IMG/VR virus record: IMGVR_UViG_3300012950_000022
Location: 1 to 26,400 of that record
Origin: a virus
Direction: 5' to 3' (one strand)
DNA length: 26,400 nucleotides
Shown here in pieces: positions 20,091-26,400 of the stretch. The notes under the pieces were generated by a model. It was not told the DNA's origin, searched no databases, and saw only the letters and a program-made list of their open reading frames with translations. How positions within the stretch are numbered: position 1 is the first letter of the stretch; every line of letters starts with the position of its first letter. Made by a program: the position numbers and the translations under genes.

Positions 20091-20176
20091 ATAGTTGGCA
20101 CGTTCCATGATATAAACCTATAGCCCCAAACCCACTGATAGCAAGGGTTTGGTGGTTCATGGAACGTGCCAACTAT
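20091..20176. repeat. 20-bp perfect hairpin with conserved nested core
   Basis: Arms 20091-20110 and 20157-20176 are perfect complements (ATAGTTGGCACGTTCC begins the left arm). Inside, CCAAACCC (20126-20133) pairs with GGGTTTGG (20145-20152). The 25-nt core 20127-20151 is the inverse of 18294-18318 apart from one base, while the outer arms are unrelated. Confidence 0.8.
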
Positions 20177-20238
20177 GGATGACTACAAAGATGTTGACAA
20201 GCCACCATGCCACCTGTCATGTCATGGCATGACACAAA

Positions 20239-20268
20239 CCCAACGTGACTAATCAAACCCACGTTGGG
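20239..20268. repeat. 9-bp hairpin
   Basis: CCCAACGTG pairs with CACGTTGGG around 12 nt. No T-tract. With the large hairpin and the terminator it fills 20040-20353; no gene is seen there. Confidence 0.65.
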
Positions 20269-20289
20269 GATCAATCGTCCAGAAACAAC

Positions 20290-20323
20290 AAAAAAAAGCC
20301 ATGTGATTTTTCAACCACATGGC
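20290..20323 (-). terminator. Minus-strand terminator
   Basis: GCCATGTG pairs with CACATGGC (20323-20298), followed by eight T (minus strand). An outer CCAGAAAC/GTTTCTGG stem surrounds it. It closes the operon 21107-20354. Confidence 0.88.
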
Positions 20324-20353
20324 AAATTCTCAGTTTCTGGATTTTAAGGGGTT

Positions 20354-20737
20354 CTACAACATCTCCCCACCATAATCCTCATCGGTTCCCCAACCTGCAG
20401 AAGCTAGTACCTGGGCATCATCATACTGATCGTCTGGATAGTTAGGTTCTGTCCGTTCCTCATATTCTGACTCAAGTTCTGAATCCATTTTAGATTCTGG
20501 CAATAGATCCCATTCTGGATATGGCTTGGTAATTCTAAGACCCTGGAATTTTCTAAGCTTATGTTCTATGGCATCCACTAATTCTGCTACCATAGATTCA
20601 TCCATTTCTTTATCACCATAAGCCATATCATGGCTCATGGTAATCGTTCTAAGAACAACATCCGACACTGATTCCATAAAAGAATCTATACGTGGAGTCT
20701 CAATAATTGTCTGCTTACTGTGAAACCTATCTTTCAT
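20354..20737 (-). CDS. Hypothetical acidic protein, 127 aa
   Basis: The start ATG 20737, with GGAG 6 nt upstream, is preferred over a longer frame to 20812. The C-terminal third is very acidic (SELESEYEERTEP, YPDDQYDDAQ) and ends DYGGEML. It overlaps the upstream gene by 11 bp. Not recognised; it is an early-type protein in a two-gene cassette. Confidence 0.65.
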   Translation of the reverse strand: MKDRFHSKQTIIETPRIDSFMESVSDVVLRTITMSHDMAYGDKEMDESMVAELVDAIEHKLRKFQGLRITKPYPEWDLLPESKMDSELESEYEERTEPNYPDDQYDDAQVLASAGWGTDEDYGGEML

Positions 20738-21107
20738 TATCTTCTCCAAAATAATAGTCATACATTTCCCGTACCTCATCTTCAGGCATGGATCTCCAAC
20801 CATTACAACCATCTAATAAGATCTCTAATAAATCACTAGACCCTAAACGTGCACCTTGCCTTTCAGCTAAAGCCCTCCTCATGTTTTCAATATTGGGCCT
20901 GTTGTTCTTATAGTCTGAATTGGCCTGCTGTTGGTAATCCATAACTATTTCTTTCTGCTTAGTACTATAATCTTTCCTCATCTCTAACCCACCACTTCTG
21001 ATCAAAGATTTAGTTATCTCCGTCTGCTTACACCATGCCTCATAATCGGCCTCATGTTGTGCCTGTTCCTCTTTGGTTAAACCGTGTTCGTTGACTACTT
21101 GATCCAT
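20727..21107 (-). CDS. Hypothetical protein, 126 aa
   Basis: It is helical and highly charged (TKEEQAQHEADYEAW, RRALAERQGARLG), with no membrane helix or catalytic motif. It is the first gene of a leftward cassette with a good promoter (21136-21164) and an AAGGGGAG ribosome binding site. The family is not recognised. Confidence 0.68.
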   Translation of the reverse strand: MDQVVNEHGLTKEEQAQHEADYEAWCKQTEITKSLIRSGGLEMRKDYSTKQKEIVMDYQQQANSDYKNNRPNIENMRRALAERQGARLGSSDLLEILLDGCNGWRSMPEDEVREMYDYYFGEDNER

Positions 21108-21135
21108 GTCTAATTCTCCCCTTTGTTATGCCCTA

Positions 21136-21164
21136 ATTATACCAGTATTATATAAGAATGTCAA
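21136..21164 (-). promoter_or_regulatory. Cassette promoter of the 21107 gene
   Basis: TTGACA (21164-21159), 17-bp spacer with TTATATAATACTGG, TATAAT (21141-21136). Confidence 0.92.
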
Positions 21165-21211
21165 GACCTAATTGCATATAAAACTAATTTAAATAAAAAT
21201 GAAAATAGGGG

Positions 21212-21240
21212 TTGTCATCCTTATATAAATCTGGTATACT
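21212..21240 (+). promoter_or_regulatory. Cassette promoter of the 21268 operon
   Basis: TTGTCA (21212-21217), 17-bp spacer with TTATATAAATCTGG, TATACT (21235-21240), preceded by TAGGGG, as at 22403 and 23383. Confidence 0.9.
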
Positions 21241-21267
21241 TATGACAGTTACGAATTAGGGGAAAAC

Positions 21268-21609
21268 ATGCTTACAACATTGGCTTTGGTAGGAATGAAA
21301 CGAGATGAGATCGAACACAAAGGATCTGGTGGTCAACCCACATACGAAAAGGATGGCACATGGGATAGGTCATCACTGCATAACGATATGAAAGTAATCA
21401 GTAAAGTGCCTAACCGATTCGTCATTTATCAACTGACAGAATCCAAAAGATTTTTGTTAATGGCAGAACCTTCAGACGTAAATCCTAAATATAAAAAGGG
21501 ATTAATCAGAACTTTTAGAACTTGGGAGAATGCTTACACTTCAGCCATAGACTTTCTCTTTGGTGAAGATGTACCGATACAAAGAAACTGGAGATTTAAC
21601 AATGGCTAG
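21268..21609 (+). CDS. Hypothetical early protein, 113 aa
   Basis: The ATG follows AGGGGAA. Beta-rich segments (RFVIYQLTE, RFLLMAEP) and a helical end are visible; there is no motif that I recognise. It is the first of three overlapping genes (21268-22074), transcribed from 21212-21240 up to the RNA unit at 22114. Confidence 0.68.
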   Translation: MLTTLALVGMKRDEIEHKGSGGQPTYEKDGTWDRSSLHNDMKVISKVPNRFVIYQLTESKRFLLMAEPSDVNPKYKKGLIRTFRTWENAYTSAIDFLFGEDVPIQRNWRFNNG

Positions 21610-21871
21610 AAAAATTCAACACCTACAAGAACTAGAACTTTTCCCCACAGAGAAAACCTTTGTCAAACTCACACGACTACACTCTAAAGACTACCCTTTA
21701 GGGATACCTCTTTACCCCAACCAGGAACGTGACAGAATTGAATGTTGGATTGGACATAAAGACCCATGTATCGGTAACCATAAATTCGTAGTCAATTCAA
21801 ACAGTATGTCTTATGCCAAACGTAAAGCCCTTGAGGTTTTACGTTCAGGTAGAGTCTGGAGAATTTTTTAA
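21602..21871 (+). CDS. Hypothetical protein, 89 aa
   Basis: ATG 21602, with GGAG 9 nt upstream, is preferred over an earlier in-frame TTG. It overlaps the preceding gene by 8 bp. The protein is basic with a mixed fold (TFVKLTRLHSKDYPLG, KRKALEVLRSGRVWRI). The family is unknown. Confidence 0.65.
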   Translation: MARKIQHLQELELFPTEKTFVKLTRLHSKDYPLGIPLYPNQERDRIECWIGHKDPCIGNHKFVVNSNSMSYAKRKALEVLRSGRVWRIF

Positions 21872-22074
21872 TGCCTACATTTAATGTACACTGTAAAATG
21901 ACAGAAAGCTATCGTGGAGAACTAGAGGTTGAAGCCTCTAGCCCACACGAAGCACAAGAGAAAGCCGAACAAATAGTTAAACAGTTTGGTGTCAGCTCTG
22001 ACGATTGGTATGTTGATTCTGATTTTAATTGGGACTATAAGGAAACTGACTTCGAAGTAACCGAAGTTAGATAA
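21871..22074 (+). CDS. Hypothetical protein, 67 aa
   Basis: It starts on the TAATG overlap of the preceding stop. A strand-helix pattern (FNVHCKMTESYRGELEVEA, then SPHEAQEKAEQIVKQFG) and an acidic end are seen. It resembles small alpha/beta proteins of phage early regions; no function is recognised. Confidence 0.65.
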   Translation: MPTFNVHCKMTESYRGELEVEASSPHEAQEKAEQIVKQFGVSSDDWYVDSDFNWDYKETDFEVTEVR

Positions 22075-22078
22075 ACAC

Positions 22079-22107
22079 TTGAAAATATAATATCAATATG
22101 ATATTAT
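22079..22107 (+). promoter_or_regulatory. Promoter of the pseudoknot RNA
   Basis: TTGAAA (22079-22084), 17-nt spacer, TATTAT (22102-22107), preceded by TGA to form an extended -10. Confidence 0.7.
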
Positions 22108-22113
22108 ATCTAT

Positions 22114-22287
22114 AGGCCAAATTTCTTTGACTTCCCCCTTGATTCTCCTTCCTTTAAGGTAGACAGCTAAATTATCAAGGGGGTGTGGTAGAGGGAATTG
22201 TTACACCCGTAAGCCACTATTCATGTGTTTAGCTGTCTTGTCTATGTGTTATAATGCAAAAAACCCCATCGAAAGATGGGGTTTTTT
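22114..22287 (+). ncRNA. Pseudoknotted RNA candidate, about 175 nt
   Basis: Between a good promoter and a strong terminator there is no ORF but strong crossing pairing. Stem 1 is CCCCCTTGAT (22134-22143) with ATCAAGGGGG (22174-22183). Stem 2 is AGACAGCTAAA (22161-22171, in the loop of stem 1) with TTTAGCTGTCT (22228-22238). GGGTGT/ACACCC (22181-22186 with 22203-22208) offers an alternative to the last pairs of stem 1. Such long crossing stems are characteristic of folded functional RNAs. I do not recognise the class. Confidence 0.65.
22262..22287 (+). terminator. Rho-independent terminator
   Basis: AACCCCATC pairs with GATGGGGTT around a GAAA loop, followed by T's. Confidence 0.92.
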
Positions 22288-22302
22288 GTTGCCTCCCTCC
22301 CA

Positions 22303-22349
22303 AGCAAAGTCCGACCCGACATCAAATGTCCAGAAAGATTCTGGACATT
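22303..22349 (+). repeat. Structured repeat AGCARAG-N11-ATCA, copy E
   Basis: AGCAAAG (22303-22309), 11 nt, ATCA (22321-22324), then AATGTCCAGAA/TTCTGGACATT (22325-22349, 11 bp). CCCCCTA and TAGGGG motifs lie between it and the promoter at 22403, as in copy F. Confidence 0.6.
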
Positions 22350-22402
22350 AATTCCAGGATTTAGACCCCCTAAAATAAATGGACGTTTTTAGAAAATAGG
22401 GG

Positions 22403-22431
22403 TTGTCATTTTTATATAAATCTGGTATAAT
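22403..22431 (+). promoter_or_regulatory. Cassette promoter of the 22458 gene
   Basis: TTGTCA (22403-22408), 17-bp spacer with TTATATAAATCTGG, TATAAT (22426-22431). The leader repeats CATAACACAAAGGACAAAAA of the minus-strand cassettes. Confidence 0.92.
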
Positions 22432-22457
22432 AAAGGCATAACACAAAGGACAAAAAC

Positions 22458-23261
22458 ATGAATCTTAGAGCCACACATCCAGCCGTTCTGAACGGTACGA
22501 CAATTCACCCAAGCACAATCAAAGCTCCAACCTACGGAAAGATTTTCAAGTCTGCAGACATGAACACCAAACTTGGTGGCTGTTCAGATTGGACAGGTTC
22601 TGAACGTAAACGAAACAAGAAAAATAAAGATTCTATCATCACTAACCCTAAATGGTTTGGTCAAAGATTTTATTATAACACCTTAACAGAAAGGGAAACT
22701 TGCCCCACAGATTGTAAATTCTGGACTAAATGTTACGGAAATTCTATGGGATTTGCTCACCGTATGCAACACGGTCAAGAGATGGAAGATGTTATGATGT
22801 GGGAAATGGAAAGCCTATCCCTTGAAAACCGAAACAAATTTTTTACCATCCGTCCCCACGTCCTAGGTGATTTCTACAGCTTAAAATATGTCGAGCTGTG
22901 GGATAAAATGCTAACCAATTTTAGAGTTAATGCCTTTGGATATACGGCTTATTTGCCCGACAGTACAAACTCCAAATACTCCGAAATAGGTCAAGCCCTG
23001 ATTGAGTTACGAGAGAAACACACCGACAGATTTTGGATACGTCAATCAGGTGGAACAGCCCCAACCATGTCAGCCCTCGGAATATCCAACCCCCTAGCAA
23101 AAGAACAACTGAAAAGCAAAAAGGCTTTTATCTGCCCCAACCAACTAACCAAAAAATCCTCGACCTGTACTGATACCTTCCAACCCAAACGTGCCAAAAA
23201 TTGTGCATCCTGTGGGTTATGCTACCGTACCAAAAAGAACGTGGTGTTCCTTGAACACTAG
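22458..23261 (+). CDS. Cys-rich conserved phage protein of unknown function
   Basis: The 267-aa protein has a Cys pattern shared by a broad phage family: C82-PTD-C86-KFWTK-C92-YG, then RPHVLGDFYS (132-141), FGYTAY, WIRQSGG, and a C-terminal set C226, C237, C249, C252, C255 (CASCGLCYR). The Cys clusters probably bind a metal or Fe-S cluster. The family is recurrent in phages but has no agreed activity; a radical-SAM-like role has been suggested by its Cys motif but is not shown here. It is a single-gene cassette with its own promoter, ending in an 8-bp hairpin overlapping the stop. Confidence 0.7.
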   Translation: MNLRATHPAVLNGTTIHPSTIKAPTYGKIFKSADMNTKLGGCSDWTGSERKRNKKNKDSIITNPKWFGQRFYYNTLTERETCPTDCKFWTKCYGNSMGFAHRMQHGQEMEDVMMWEMESLSLENRNKFFTIRPHVLGDFYSLKYVELWDKMLTNFRVNAFGYTAYLPDSTNSKYSEIGQALIELREKHTDRFWIRQSGGTAPTMSALGISNPLAKEQLKSKKAFICPNQLTKKSSTCTDTFQPKRAKNCASCGLCYRTKKNVVFLEH

Positions 23262-23275
23262 CCTACAGGCTAGTG
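23256..23275 (+). terminator. Hairpin overlapping the stop codon
   Basis: CACTAGCC pairs with GGCTAGTG around TACA and includes the TAG stop. No T-tract follows, but a second hairpin, GTGCCCCCC/GGGGGGCAC (23273-23300), is directly adjacent. Confidence 0.45.
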
Positions 23276-23282
23276 CCCCCCA

Positions 23283-23326
23283 AGCAAAGTAGGGGGGCAC
23301 ATCAATGCTTCAGAAATGAAGCATTG
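23283..23326 (+). repeat. Structured repeat AGCARAG-N11-ATCA, copy F
   Basis: AGCAAAG (23283-23289), 11 nt, ATCA (23301-23304). CAATGCTTCA (23303-23312) pairs with TGAAGCATTG (23317-23326) around GAAA. CTTCAGAAAT can alternatively pair with ATTTCTGAAG just downstream, so two folds compete. Upstream of the promoter, CCCCTAAA/TTTAGGGG form another stem. Confidence 0.6.
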
Positions 23327-23382
23327 AAGATTTCTGAAGTTCTAGCCCCTAAAAAAAATAGCCAATATTCTGAATTTAGGGG

Positions 23383-23411
23383 TTGCATTTCTTATATAAA
23401 TCTGGTATACT
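23383..23411 (+). promoter_or_regulatory. Cassette promoter of the 23438 operon
   Basis: TTGCAT (23383-23388), 17-bp spacer with TTATATAAATCTGG, TATACT (23406-23411). TAGGGG lies just upstream. Confidence 0.9.
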
Positions 23412-23437
23412 TAAGATAGTTCAAAGGAAGTAGTTAA

Positions 23438-23761
23438 GTGGAAGTTCTAGGAAATTCTGGCAGGGTATCAAGGGGAATACCCAATTGTTCAATATCGGTT
23501 ATGAATCAACCAAACCAATTAATTGATAAACTATTGCATGTTATTTGTTCTGAGATATCTCTTGAAGTTCTAGAAATATTTGAAGATTGTAATTTGTTTG
23601 AGAAGGATGACGAAAACAACATTCTACTCAAAGAAGAACATCGAGATGATTACGAAATGCTTTATAACACTTTCGAGTTTAGTATCCAATCCATTCTGAA
23701 TGGAAACTTAGTTAACCCTAAAACAATTGACACTGACACATGGAGATTGACACATGAATAA
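23438..23761 (+). CDS. Hypothetical acidic protein, 107 aa
   Basis: GTG 23438 is chosen because AAAGGAAG precedes it at normal distance and it lies 27 nt from the promoter's -10. The internal ATG 23501 lacks a ribosome binding site but would give a cleaner N-terminus. The C-terminal part is acidic and helical (EVLEIFEDCNLFEKDDEN). It overlaps the next gene by 8 bp. The family is not recognised. Confidence 0.6.
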   Translation: MEVLGNSGRVSRGIPNCSISVMNQPNQLIDKLLHVICSEISLEVLEIFEDCNLFEKDDENNILLKEEHRDDYEMLYNTFEFSIQSILNGNLVNPKTIDTDTWRLTHE

Positions 23762-24644
23762 CGAAACCACTGCTATATATTCTATGCCCGAAGCTTCAAT
23801 AGCTGAACCACAAACAAACCTTGAGAGATTACAATCACAACTCTCAGAAGTTCTAGAATCCATAGGTAAACTCAGTGAAGAGAAAGATGAATCCCCACCG
23901 ACATCTAATCAGCTAGATCGAGTATTAGACCTACTTAACAACATAAACCATAGTGTTGGTCTACAAGGGATCAAACGTGTGGAGAAAATGGGTAATGAAT
24001 TCAATCAAGAGTTAGGTGAGATTGATTCTATCATTAAGGAAAATGTAGGTAAAATCATTAACTACTTCGATTCTATTAATGGTAACACTCACTCTACTTT
24101 GAATACTGTAGTTGAATCCCTAAAACTTTTAGCAGAGTCTAACGACAACATTACTACTGCCGTTGAAAATGTTGAGTTAGACACAAGCACCCTTGAAGTA
24201 GATCTTAACGTCAATGACTACGGATTAGAAGTAAGTTTAGATTCCAGTGAGATTGAATCATCTATTAGTAACATTGATGATAAGGTAGAAGATTTATCTG
24301 AGAAGATTAACAAAGCTACCCACATAATGAAAATGCTTTGTATGGGTATTTTCATTCATCCTGACTCAGGTGACCAAACCCTTAAAGATAAAATTTCTGA
24401 AGGTGAACTATCTGTTTTTGAAGAAACTAAAGAAATTTCTATCTATGACATGATTAGAAAAATGGGTACGTGGATGGCAATTGGGAGTCAAGTACAATCC
24501 AGAATCCTAGACTCAGTTGAAGCCCAACAAGAGTTGATTAAAGACAATACTAAGACGATTGAACGACTAGGCCAACTAATTGGAACTAACTTGAATACAA
24601 CCAATAGCCTACTGAAAGATGTTATAGAGGGGTTAAGGAGTTAA
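23754..24644 (+). CDS. Long coiled-coil protein, 296 aa
   Basis: Almost entirely helical and acidic, with heptad-like repeats (LQSQLSEVLESIGKLSEE, IDDKVEDLSEKINKATHI). A short hydrophobic patch near 192-202 (IMKMLCMGIFI) is too weak for a clear membrane segment. It may be a scaffold-like or filamentous early protein. It overlaps its neighbour upstream and precedes the antirestriction gene by 2 bp, so it belongs to one operon with it. Function unknown. Confidence 0.68.
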   Translation: MNNETTAIYSMPEASIAEPQTNLERLQSQLSEVLESIGKLSEEKDESPPTSNQLDRVLDLLNNINHSVGLQGIKRVEKMGNEFNQELGEIDSIIKENVGKIINYFDSINGNTHSTLNTVVESLKLLAESNDNITTAVENVELDTSTLEVDLNVNDYGLEVSLDSSEIESSISNIDDKVEDLSEKINKATHIMKMLCMGIFIHPDSGDQTLKDKISEGELSVFEETKEISIYDMIRKMGTWMAIGSQVQSRILDSVEAQQELIKDNTKTIERLGQLIGTNLNTTNSLLKDVIEGLRS

Positions 24645-24646
24645 CA

Positions 24647-25528
24647 ATGGCAAGACAAGACATGTACACTACTGCTACCGATAACGTCATTACTATGTTG
24701 GAAACTGCTGGTAAGGATTGGTCAAAGAGTTGGACAATCAAAGGCAATTGCAACGTGGTCACAGGCAAACCTTATCAAGGTATCAATGCCTTCATGATAG
24801 CTTATGCACCATTCAGTTCCCCATTTTGGGGAACTTACAAGCAATGGTCTTCTAAAGAATGCCAAGTGCAAAAGGGGGAGAAAGGCACAGACATAATTTT
24901 CTTCAACTACATCCAGAAGAAAAACAAAGATGGCAGTATCTTTATTAATGATAACGGTAGTCAAGAATCTTTTCCTCTGCTACGTGGATACAAAATCTTT
25001 AACTTCGATCAGGTCGAAGGTAAGTGGACTCCACCAGAAGAGAAAGAAATTGATGAAAACATAAGATTCGATCACGTCGATAATTATGTAATCAATACTG
25101 AAGCTGAGATACAACATGGTCAAGACCAAGCATACTACAGTCCTCTCTCAGACTACATCGGTATGCCCGACCTAGAACAGTTCAAGGATTCAGAAAGTTA
25201 TTACAGTGTCCTGTTGCATGAGTTGATGCACTGGACAAAAACTGAGAAACGTTGCAACCGTTTGAATGAACGGTTCGAAAAGAGAATGGGCAAAGAACAT
25301 AGCTATGCCTTCGAAGAACTAGTAGCCGAATTGGGTTCCATCTTTCTTGGTATCGAACTCAAGGTTCAAGCTACTCCACAACCGAACAATGCCAAGTATC
25401 TAAACAGTTGGCTGGAGAAACTGAAGCAGGACAAACGTTTTATATTTAGTGCCAGTAGCTATGCACAGAAGGCAGTAACCTTCTGCAACAAACTACAGGA
25501 AACTAAAATGAAGGAGAAGGTAGCTTAA
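24647..25528 (+). CDS. ArdC-type antirestriction protein
   Basis: The 293-aa product matches ArdC (DUF1738 plus zincin-like C-terminus). The N-terminal half holds the ArdC signature (ITMLETAG, W-S-K-S-W, TGKPYQGINAFM, WGTYKQWSSKECQVQKGEKG, 15-80). The C-terminal half has HELMH (191-195, the HExxH zinc site) and YAFEELVAELGS (220-231). Known: ArdC proteins bind ssDNA and can protect incoming DNA from type I restriction; the role of the protease-like fold is unsettled. In a phage this would be an early counter-defence protein, consistent with its place in the right arm. It has a good ribosome binding site (AAGGAG) and closes with a TAATG overlap. Confidence 0.88.
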   Translation: MARQDMYTTATDNVITMLETAGKDWSKSWTIKGNCNVVTGKPYQGINAFMIAYAPFSSPFWGTYKQWSSKECQVQKGEKGTDIIFFNYIQKKNKDGSIFINDNGSQESFPLLRGYKIFNFDQVEGKWTPPEEKEIDENIRFDHVDNYVINTEAEIQHGQDQAYYSPLSDYIGMPDLEQFKDSESYYSVLLHELMHWTKTEKRCNRLNERFEKRMGKEHSYAFEELVAELGSIFLGIELKVQATPQPNNAKYLNSWLEKLKQDKRFIFSASSYAQKAVTFCNKLQETKMKEKVA

Positions 25529-25698
25529 TGACTCCGTTAATCAATAGGATACTCTTTACACTGGTGAATGCTTTAGGCTTCACCAGTGCCGTTCTCGTAG
25601 GCATATGGATAGATTTAATCTATCTAGTCAGCCCCAAGTTAGCCTATAAGCTTTTAGATATGGTATTGGAATATACCAAGGTTGATGATGATGAGTAG
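25528..25698 (+). CDS. Small single-pass membrane protein, 56 aa
   Basis: ATG 25528 overlaps the antirestriction stop (TAATG) and follows AAGGAGAAGG. The protein begins MTPLINRILF, has a hydrophobic stretch through LVNALGFTSAVLVGIWIDLIYL, then a charged end (VDDDE). Function unknown; it is real by ribosome binding site and overlap. Confidence 0.6.
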   Translation: MTPLINRILFTLVNALGFTSAVLVGIWIDLIYLVSPKLAYKLLDMVLEYTKVDDDE

Positions 25699-25972
25699 CT
25701 TACCTCTTACCTCTGATGAATTTGAAGATAACCATCCCTTTGATTTATATTCTACAGGTTGTTTTATTAGCCCAATGCAAATACAACTAGGCAATAAAGA
25801 ATGGAAGTGGATATGGGTCGTCAATAGTTTCGACAGTGACAGTTACTATCTAGGTGACTACATCGAACTCAATCCTGTAGCCGATACACAGAATGGATTG
25901 ATCCAAACTGAAATCTTAGAGTTTAAAATAGAAGAGGAAGACGAAGACTTGGACGATGATGAGGAAGAATAA
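25688..25972 (+). CDS. Hypothetical acidic protein, about 94 aa
   Basis: Three ATGs in a row make the start uncertain; AAGG at 25678-25681 favours 25688 or 25691. It has a Trp-rich middle (EWKWIWVVNSFDSD) and ends in an extended acidic run (EEEDEDLDDDEEE). It overlaps its neighbours upstream and downstream. Not recognised. Confidence 0.6.
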   Translation: MMSSLPLTSDEFEDNHPFDLYSTGCFISPMQIQLGNKEWKWIWVVNSFDSDSYYLGDYIELNPVADTQNGLIQTEILEFKIEEEDEDLDDDEEE

Positions 25973-26220
25973 TGGATAAGATTAGAAACTTAGATGAACT
26001 GAAAAAGTTAGCTGATGGAGAATCTGTTGAGTGTTTCATTTCACTTGGAGCCTTCGGTGGAATGTCCAGCAAAATTATTTGGTACGATTCAAAAGATGAT
26101 GAGTGGGAGATCTACAACATGATAGATGACTCAGAGGAAAACTTTAAGTCTACTAATGATATGTTAGATCAAACACACATTGCCCTAGCTTTAAAACGTG
26201 GTGCTTTGTATTTAGGATAA
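25972..26220 (+). CDS. Hypothetical protein, 82 aa
   Basis: Starts in a TAATG overlap. The helical N-terminus (KIRNLDELKKLADGE) is followed by strands (VECFISLGAFGGMSSKIIWYD) and an acidic region. Resembles a small phage protein of unknown role. Confidence 0.62.
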   Translation: MDKIRNLDELKKLADGESVECFISLGAFGGMSSKIIWYDSKDDEWEIYNMIDDSEENFKSTNDMLDQTHIALALKRGALYLG

Positions 26221-26225
26221 AAGTA

Positions 26226-26400
26226 ATGCCAAATGAAATTGACTGCATGGAAGTGTGTGAAGTAGATGTCCCTTGCCCTTACGGTTATGATTGTGAACAT
26301 GAAGAGGCAGGACGATTAAATAACCAAGGGATAACGAAAGGAAAAACCCTGATGGAAGTTTTTGCAGACGATAAGGAAACGAAAGTGAAAGATATTAACC
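26226..26400 (+). CDS. Cys-rich hypothetical protein, 3' end outside window
   Basis: Open from ATG 26226 to the window edge (58 codons), 5 bp after the previous stop. It begins MPNEIDCMEVCEVDVPCPYGYDC, with four Cys (C7, C11, C17, C23) within 20 residues, possibly a zinc knuckle. The rest is polar and acidic. Its function cannot be judged from the visible part. Confidence 0.5.
   Translation, partial: MPNEIDCMEVCEVDVPCPYGYDCEHEEAGRLNNQGITKGKTLMEVFADDKETKVKDIN

Noticed and set aside
17383-23326. Integron-type attC sites as an explanation for the structured repeats
   Set aside because: The integron core GTTRRRY pairs are absent, and the conserved blocks lie in a different geometry.

Overview
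The window is AT-rich and looks like part of a tailed double-stranded DNA phage (Caudoviricetes) or a closely related prophage. The evidence is a terminase-portal block (about 2.9-7.5 kb), a phage-type tRNA-Glu gene, and dense overlapping genes with tight stop/start coupling. No integrase, repressor, capsid or tail gene is visible, so lifestyle and the rest of the morphogenesis module are unknown. The host cannot be named. The right half uses near-consensus sigma70-type promoters (TTGACA, 17 bp, TATAAT), so its early genes probably rely on the host's housekeeping RNA polymerase.

Left arm, plus strand, 1-12.5 kb: a Cas4/AddB-type Fe-S nuclease (cut by the window edge), an unknown gene, a free-standing intein-derived LAGLIDADG endonuclease, a RecU-like resolvase and a probable small terminase. 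The large terminase is split into separate ATPase and nuclease genes by a small inserted ORF. A small membrane protein and the portal follow. After the tRNA gene come a possible ssDNA-binding protein and a coupled three-gene operon: a small membrane protein, a half-Rad50/SbcC ATPase without Walker A, and a membrane-anchored hybrid histidine kinase with all catalytic residues. This arm ends with a small unknown gene, a dCMP-deaminase-like enzyme and a 3-TM SemiSWEET/PQ-loop protein.

Middle, 12.5-17.7 kb: a cluster of short promoter-terminator units that look like small RNAs, with a SET-domain gene embedded on the minus strand. A minus-strand run follows: a PD-(D/E)XK-like nuclease, conserved phage hypotheticals, membrane proteins and a T5orf172 protein. 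Around 16.4-17.7 kb lies a strand-switch region with AT-rich iterons, a structured minus-strand RNA candidate and a short hydrophobic minus ORF.

Right arm, 17.6-26.4 kb: one- to three-gene cassettes in both orientations. Nine promoters share the same 17-bp spacing, and most also share spacer sequence. Perfect hairpins and repeated structured elements separate the cassettes, including four copies of AGCARAG-N11-ATCA. From 21.2 kb the genes are all rightward and include a Cys-rich phage protein and an ArdC-type antirestriction protein. This looks like the early, host-takeover region. The left arm holds packaging, DNA processing and an unusual signalling operon.
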